Assembly: GCA_034696485.1 (NCBI GenBank)
Contig: JAQIWT010001326.1
Coordinates: 1 to 11,326, forward strand
DNA length: 11,326 nt
Origin: Isohypsibius dastychi
Lineage: Eukaryota; Tardigrada; Eutardigrada; Parachela; Isohypsibiidae
Direction of reading: 5' to 3'
Shown here in pieces: positions 8,189 through 11,326 of this stretch. Below the pieces are notes generated by a model, which was given only the letters and a program-made list of their open reading frames with translations, was not told the DNA's origin and did not search any database. Each line of letters begins with the position of its first letter. Positions within the stretch are counted from its first letter, which is position 1. The position numbers were made by a program, and so were the translations under genes.

Positions 8189-8724
8189 TTCTGCATGGAT
8201 GGGATAATTGTGGTCGAGTTCGCGATGAATAGTCTATTCTTCTATTCGTGTGACGGGCTTATATATGGCCAATCGTCCTCTTTAAAGCCGAATGTAGCGA
8301 GAATTCTAAGAATTACGCAGTTTTGATCGAAATCTCGTCCAAAGGTCGTAGCTTCTGCCTGACGAATTTATTCGTCTAGCCAGCTTTCCAAAATACTCCG
8401 TGGTTACTCCTATCTGATGAAGGAGGAACGAATGTTCACATGATACTTACTAGTCTAATTTGCCAGGCAAACTAATTTTTCTGTCGATGCGTCTGTTGCT
8501 CATTTAGTCATCAGGCAGCTGCTCACGGTGGATTGCGTATTGTGGTCTTTTTATTCCAATTTCCAGTTATAGCGACAAAACAAGAACATAAGAGAAAGTC
8601 TGTATATTCCTGGGATATTTATTTTAACGGAAATCACAAAGCAAGGAGAAGGAAGTGCTGACACAGATAAGTTTTTGGAAATCCAGTTGATCCATTTCAA
8701 ATATGTGATGATAATTTGTGGTCT
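8189..8724. other. LRR gene promoter and junction between units 2 and 3
   Basis: Nearest the gene (8189-8290) this is the 5' UTR and core promoter. Beyond that, to about 8680, I see AT-rich sequence with only short palindromes and no gene. The left limit of homology between unit 3 and unit 2 is blurred, clear from about 8725 and possibly reaching 8690. The junction between the two tandem units therefore lies near here, without a minisatellite, unlike the unit 1/unit 2 junction. Confidence 0.5.
8258..8265 (-). promoter_or_regulatory. TATA box of the LRR gene
   Basis: The - strand reads TATATAAG, about 70-77 nt upstream of the ATG at 8188. This fits a transcription start some 30 nt downstream and a short 5' UTR. 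An ATTGG (CCAAT complement) lies immediately upstream at 8273-8269, which is closer than usual and may be chance. Confidence 0.6.
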
Positions 8725-9099
8725 TCTTTGAGCAAGGTGCTTCAACATGAGGAGAGAGCTGAACAGAGAGCCTCTGAGGTCTTATTGGTTTTGCTGTCGT
8801 CGATGTAGAGAGACAGCAAACAACGTCACTTGGGCAAACAACTTGAGGAAATTCCTCAGATGTTGAAAAGAAAGATAGCAAGCGACATGCTAGCTGATTT
8901 GAAAAAAGCTCGACAGCATCCCAAGTTAGCAGCTTGGTCAACATTCTGTCGTAGATCTCAGTCTCAGTAAGACAAACGAAACGTCATGGATTTTCGTTGA
9001 ACTGTCAAAAAGATTTTCAGATGTTGTGCTCTTCATGACATTACTTAAAGGACCATGTGTTGCGTTGTTACGTATTTGAACTTTTCTTGAGTTTTATAG
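8725..9099. repeat. Leading edge of duplication unit 3 (intron-like)
   Basis: This is the homologue of 3282-3714, ending with an AG (9098-9099) before the first VPS13 exon. It is shorter than the unit-2 version and diverged by many indels. The long - strand open frame here (8944-8624) is frameshifted in unit 2 and has no recognisable domain, so I treat it as non-coding. Confidence 0.6.
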
Positions 9100-10049
9100 A
9101 AAGCGGATGTGGAGGTGACCTTTTACAGTGGTCCAGCCCTGATGACCCGAGCAAAAGAACGTGAAATTTAACGCAATTATGAACCAGGATTATGGGGACG
9201 ATTCGGTTCATCTGACCATCGCACTCACTGTCATCTCAAGATCCACAAAATGCAGATTGACAACGCCATTTCCGTTGGTCTTTTTGCCCCAGTGTGATGC
9301 AACTGAGAATATATTTCTCTTTTAAGAACACGATATCAAGTTGTCTTGTTTTCATCATCACTTCCAACAACCGCTGAATACAATCCATTCATCAAAGTCA
9401 GTGTTGTTCTCCGAATCGCCGAAAAGTCCCCCGTGACTCAGTTTAAACTGGCGACAGCCTTGATCCAGTAGTTTGAACTACGAGTCGGCCAAGCCTTCCT
9501 CAATGGTATTTTCGGATTGCTGCGTGGAGGAGATAGTAATGAATTCAAAGAGAGCCAGAAAATGTTGACCAACTTTAAAACTGGTGACCTTTTCGTGATA
9601 ACTCGTTTCTTGGAAGAGACTGTTGCTAAAGGATTTGGAGGAGAGCACTTGGGGTATCACGAGAAACTGATTCTCCAGCCTGTCAATTTCATCTTAGCTT
9701 CTCATTGGGCGGCGGACGAGTTCAGCAGCGCTCAGGTAATTTAGATGGGCTCACCATTACTTTGCTAGAAATTTTGTTAGTTTTACTCACATTTATCATT
9801 CCTTATCAGGCTTCCTTAACAATGACCTTTGGTTTTCAGGTATGGCCATGCCAGCGGAATTCATCTCGCTCTTCATCACGTCCATCCGAGTAACCGTCAC
9901 CGAAGCCAACGATGTCGTTCTTAAACTAGGCACATTTGTTCAGTAAACAGAAAAAGAGCAAGCGAGTTTTTATAGAGGATCGGGATATGGGGAAATTGTT
10001 TTGTGCGAAAATGACAGCATTATGGGAAATTAGTCATGAGAAGAACTGA
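9100..10049 (+). pseudogene. VPS13 C-terminal fragment, copy 3 (deleted, nonsense)
   Basis: Inferred exons are 9100-9273, 9327-9735 and 9840-10049, at the same intron positions as copy 2. It keeps GLWGRFGSSDHRTHC and KIHKMQIDNAIS in one frame where copy 2 slips. It also keeps GIFGLL, LTNFKTGDLF and MAMPAEFISLF. Damage: a TAA at 9169-9171, a TAG at 9469-9471 (after LIQ), a lost base at the first exon end, and an internal deletion joining 9938 to 9939. By alignment the deletion removes the equivalent of copy-2 positions about 4553-5855 (1.3 kb). Lost with it are the ILGNLFG/FYEP block, the [10 protein letters not shown] block and most of the PH-like domain. The join introduces a TAA at 9944-9946. 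Past it, the C-terminal tail (KQKKSKRVFIEDRDMGK and on) stays open to a TGA at 10047-10049. It is a dead copy. Confidence 0.9.
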
Positions 10050-10873
10050 AAGGTCACCATATTCACCGGTTTCCGGTTTATTGGTTGTGGTTATTGCGGT
10101 GTAGTCTTTCACTGACGCTGAATGGTTTTCATGGATCCCCACTTGACTTGTGGGGGTTTTTACCTCTTTTATCTTCTTCTAACGTCTAGTGCGTTTGTCC
10201 TTTTTTGGAAGATCTTGGTGTTTGCAAGTCAGTGTCATGAGAGTTGGATAAACAGGAGAGGTCGGCGTTATTAGGGTGCGGAGCGTTATTATTAGTAGAA
10301 CTGAGTGCACAGAGCCGCAGATTTGGCTCTTTCAAATTGTTATGGTTGAGTACATTTGCATGAGCGCAGAGAACAAGTGTCCTCCACGCTGGACCTTGTT
10401 CGATGTTCTTTACTGATTGAAAGGGTGAGCATGTGTTTGATTCTGCCTCCCCCCAACTGCAGCAGCTCGTTTTAATTGGTTCTACGACGCTCAAAATAGT
10501 GGTCATTTGACCTAGGTCTGAATTCTGAAATATGTTGTAACTCGAGCCGCTTTTGCCAGTCGGTTGGATACATCAAGTCATACGCTTCTCATGACCGTTG
10601 TGGTCTCGCATCTGTCAGTTTGCCTCTTTTCTCAATTACCAAATACATACGTACATTCACTGAACCCTCTTTTCTGGCAGTCGAGATTTCGTAGTATTTG
10701 ATTCAATTTGAGTGACTACCACAACATCAAATTCTGAGCAGCCTTCCAGCATGACTTCGGATCAATCCTGATGTCACATTCGTTCAAAAACTTAGTGGCT
10801 TCATCAGAAGGAGCTGTTTGTGAAGAAAAGTTAAAACTGGGACAAACAGCATTCTGATGCGTTCATGAGATGT
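10050..10873. other. Convergent intergenic region of unit 3
   Basis: The left part aligns with the VPS13 3' flank of unit 2 (AGGTCACCATATTCACCGG, ATGGATCCCCACTTGAC landmarks). The part from about 10660 aligns with the LRR 3' flank (6430-6617), including the small conserved frame at 10749-10657. The middle (about 10350-10650) has no clear partner in unit 2 and no recognised gene. Open frames here (e.g. - strand 10506-10186) are not conserved. Confidence 0.5.
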
Positions 10874-11326
10874 CTAGTTCTCTGGATTCAGTGAAAACTC
10901 TATTTGGTCATCAAGACCTTTCAGAGTTTCTTTTCCACAGTCCACAGCACTGTACATCTGTCGCCTAGACCATCCCAAGTTCACTACACCCGCCTCCGAA
11001 TATACTTCTCCTTGACTTCGTGGCTGAATGAGGTGAGGATTCTTGGTCAGATAATTGCGGAACCACAAGTATTCACGGCTGCAATGAAGCCTCCACAAAT
11101 GTGACCGCTTATCACCATCGAGTGGCCACGTGATACCCCAACCAAGGACGAGAGATTTCAAATAAGGCAATGTTTCCAGAACCCCTTGTTCCAAGTGGAG
11201 TATTGTTGAGTTAGAGAATGACAACATACGAAGTTGGGGAAAGTTGCTAAAGCTTCCTTTTCGGATGGTGACGTTATTGCAGTTATAAAACCGAAGCTCC
11301 AGCAGATTTGAAAACTGAAGAGACGA
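10874..11326 (-). CDS. Second LRR/apple gene, 3' part, runs off the window
   Basis: The frame is open from the window edge (11326) to a TAG at 10876-10874, giving the last 150 residues. It is collinear with residues ~321-470 of the complete gene. It has an LRR segment (FSNLLELRFYNCNNVTIRKG, LPYLKSLVLGWGI) and the LRRCT-like cap (LHCSREYLWFRNYLTKNP). Of the last 75 residues, 60 match the other copy. Changes are mostly conservative and the Cys are kept, suggesting selection on the protein. The 5' half, signal peptide and any intron lie outside the window, so whether the gene is complete is unknown. The ATG at 11227 is internal, not the start. Confidence 0.85.
   Translation of the reverse strand, partial: SSLQFSNLLELRFYNCNNVTIRKGSFSNFPQLRMLSFSNSTILHLEQGVLETLPYLKSLVLGWGITWPLDGDKRSHLWRLHCSREYLWFRNYLTKNPHLIQPRSQGEVYSEAGVVNLGWSRRQMYSAVDCGKETLKGLDDQIEFSLNPEN

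Noticed and set aside
8551-8944. - strand open frames between units 2 and 3
   Set aside because: The homologous region of unit 2 is frameshifted and stopped, and no domain is visible. It is most likely intron-derived duplicate sequence.
1045-10049. Retrocopies of a VPS13 mRNA
   Set aside because: All three copies retain introns at shared positions and no poly(A) tract is seen.

Overview
The window is eukaryotic, nuclear and animal-like. Coding sequence is split by short GT-AG introns (about 46-185 nt). The recognisable protein families are VPS13 (bridge-like lipid transfer protein) and a secreted PAN/apple-like plus leucine-rich-repeat protein. A TATA box and an AATAAA signal flank the intact gene. 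There is no bacterial gene organisation. Compact introns, moderate GC and a rapidly duplicating secreted family suggest a small-genome invertebrate. I cannot name the phylum from the sequence.

The layout is a decaying tandem segmental duplication. One unit holds the last exons of a VPS13 gene on the + strand, then a convergent secreted LRR gene on the - strand. Unit 1 (about 1045-2671) keeps only the last VPS13 exons (nonsense codon, frameshifts) and the final ~12 codons of an LRR copy. Unit 2 (about 3282 to about 8700) holds the best VPS13 fragment (3715-5966, seven exons, no stop codon but three one-base frame slips) and the only complete gene, a 470-residue LRR/apple protein (8188-6618, two exons). 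Unit 3 (about 8725 to the right edge) holds a VPS13 copy with two nonsense codons and a 1.3-kb internal deletion, then the 3' half of a second, still open LRR gene that runs off the window. Introns are kept in all copies, so these are DNA-level duplicates and not retrocopies.

Between units 1 and 2, at the point where the unit-1 LRR relic is cut off, lies a minisatellite of about 35 units of 14 bp (2667-3150). It is strongly strand-asymmetric (C-runs on +, G-runs on -) and ends in a small hairpin and a few inverted motif copies. The first ~1 kb has no recognisable gene.

As a system: the LRR/apple genes appear to be the retained, probably selected part (two copies open, 60 of the last 75 residues identical). 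The VPS13 pieces look like passengers carried along by the duplication. I found no CRISPR array, tRNA, rRNA or recognisable transposon.
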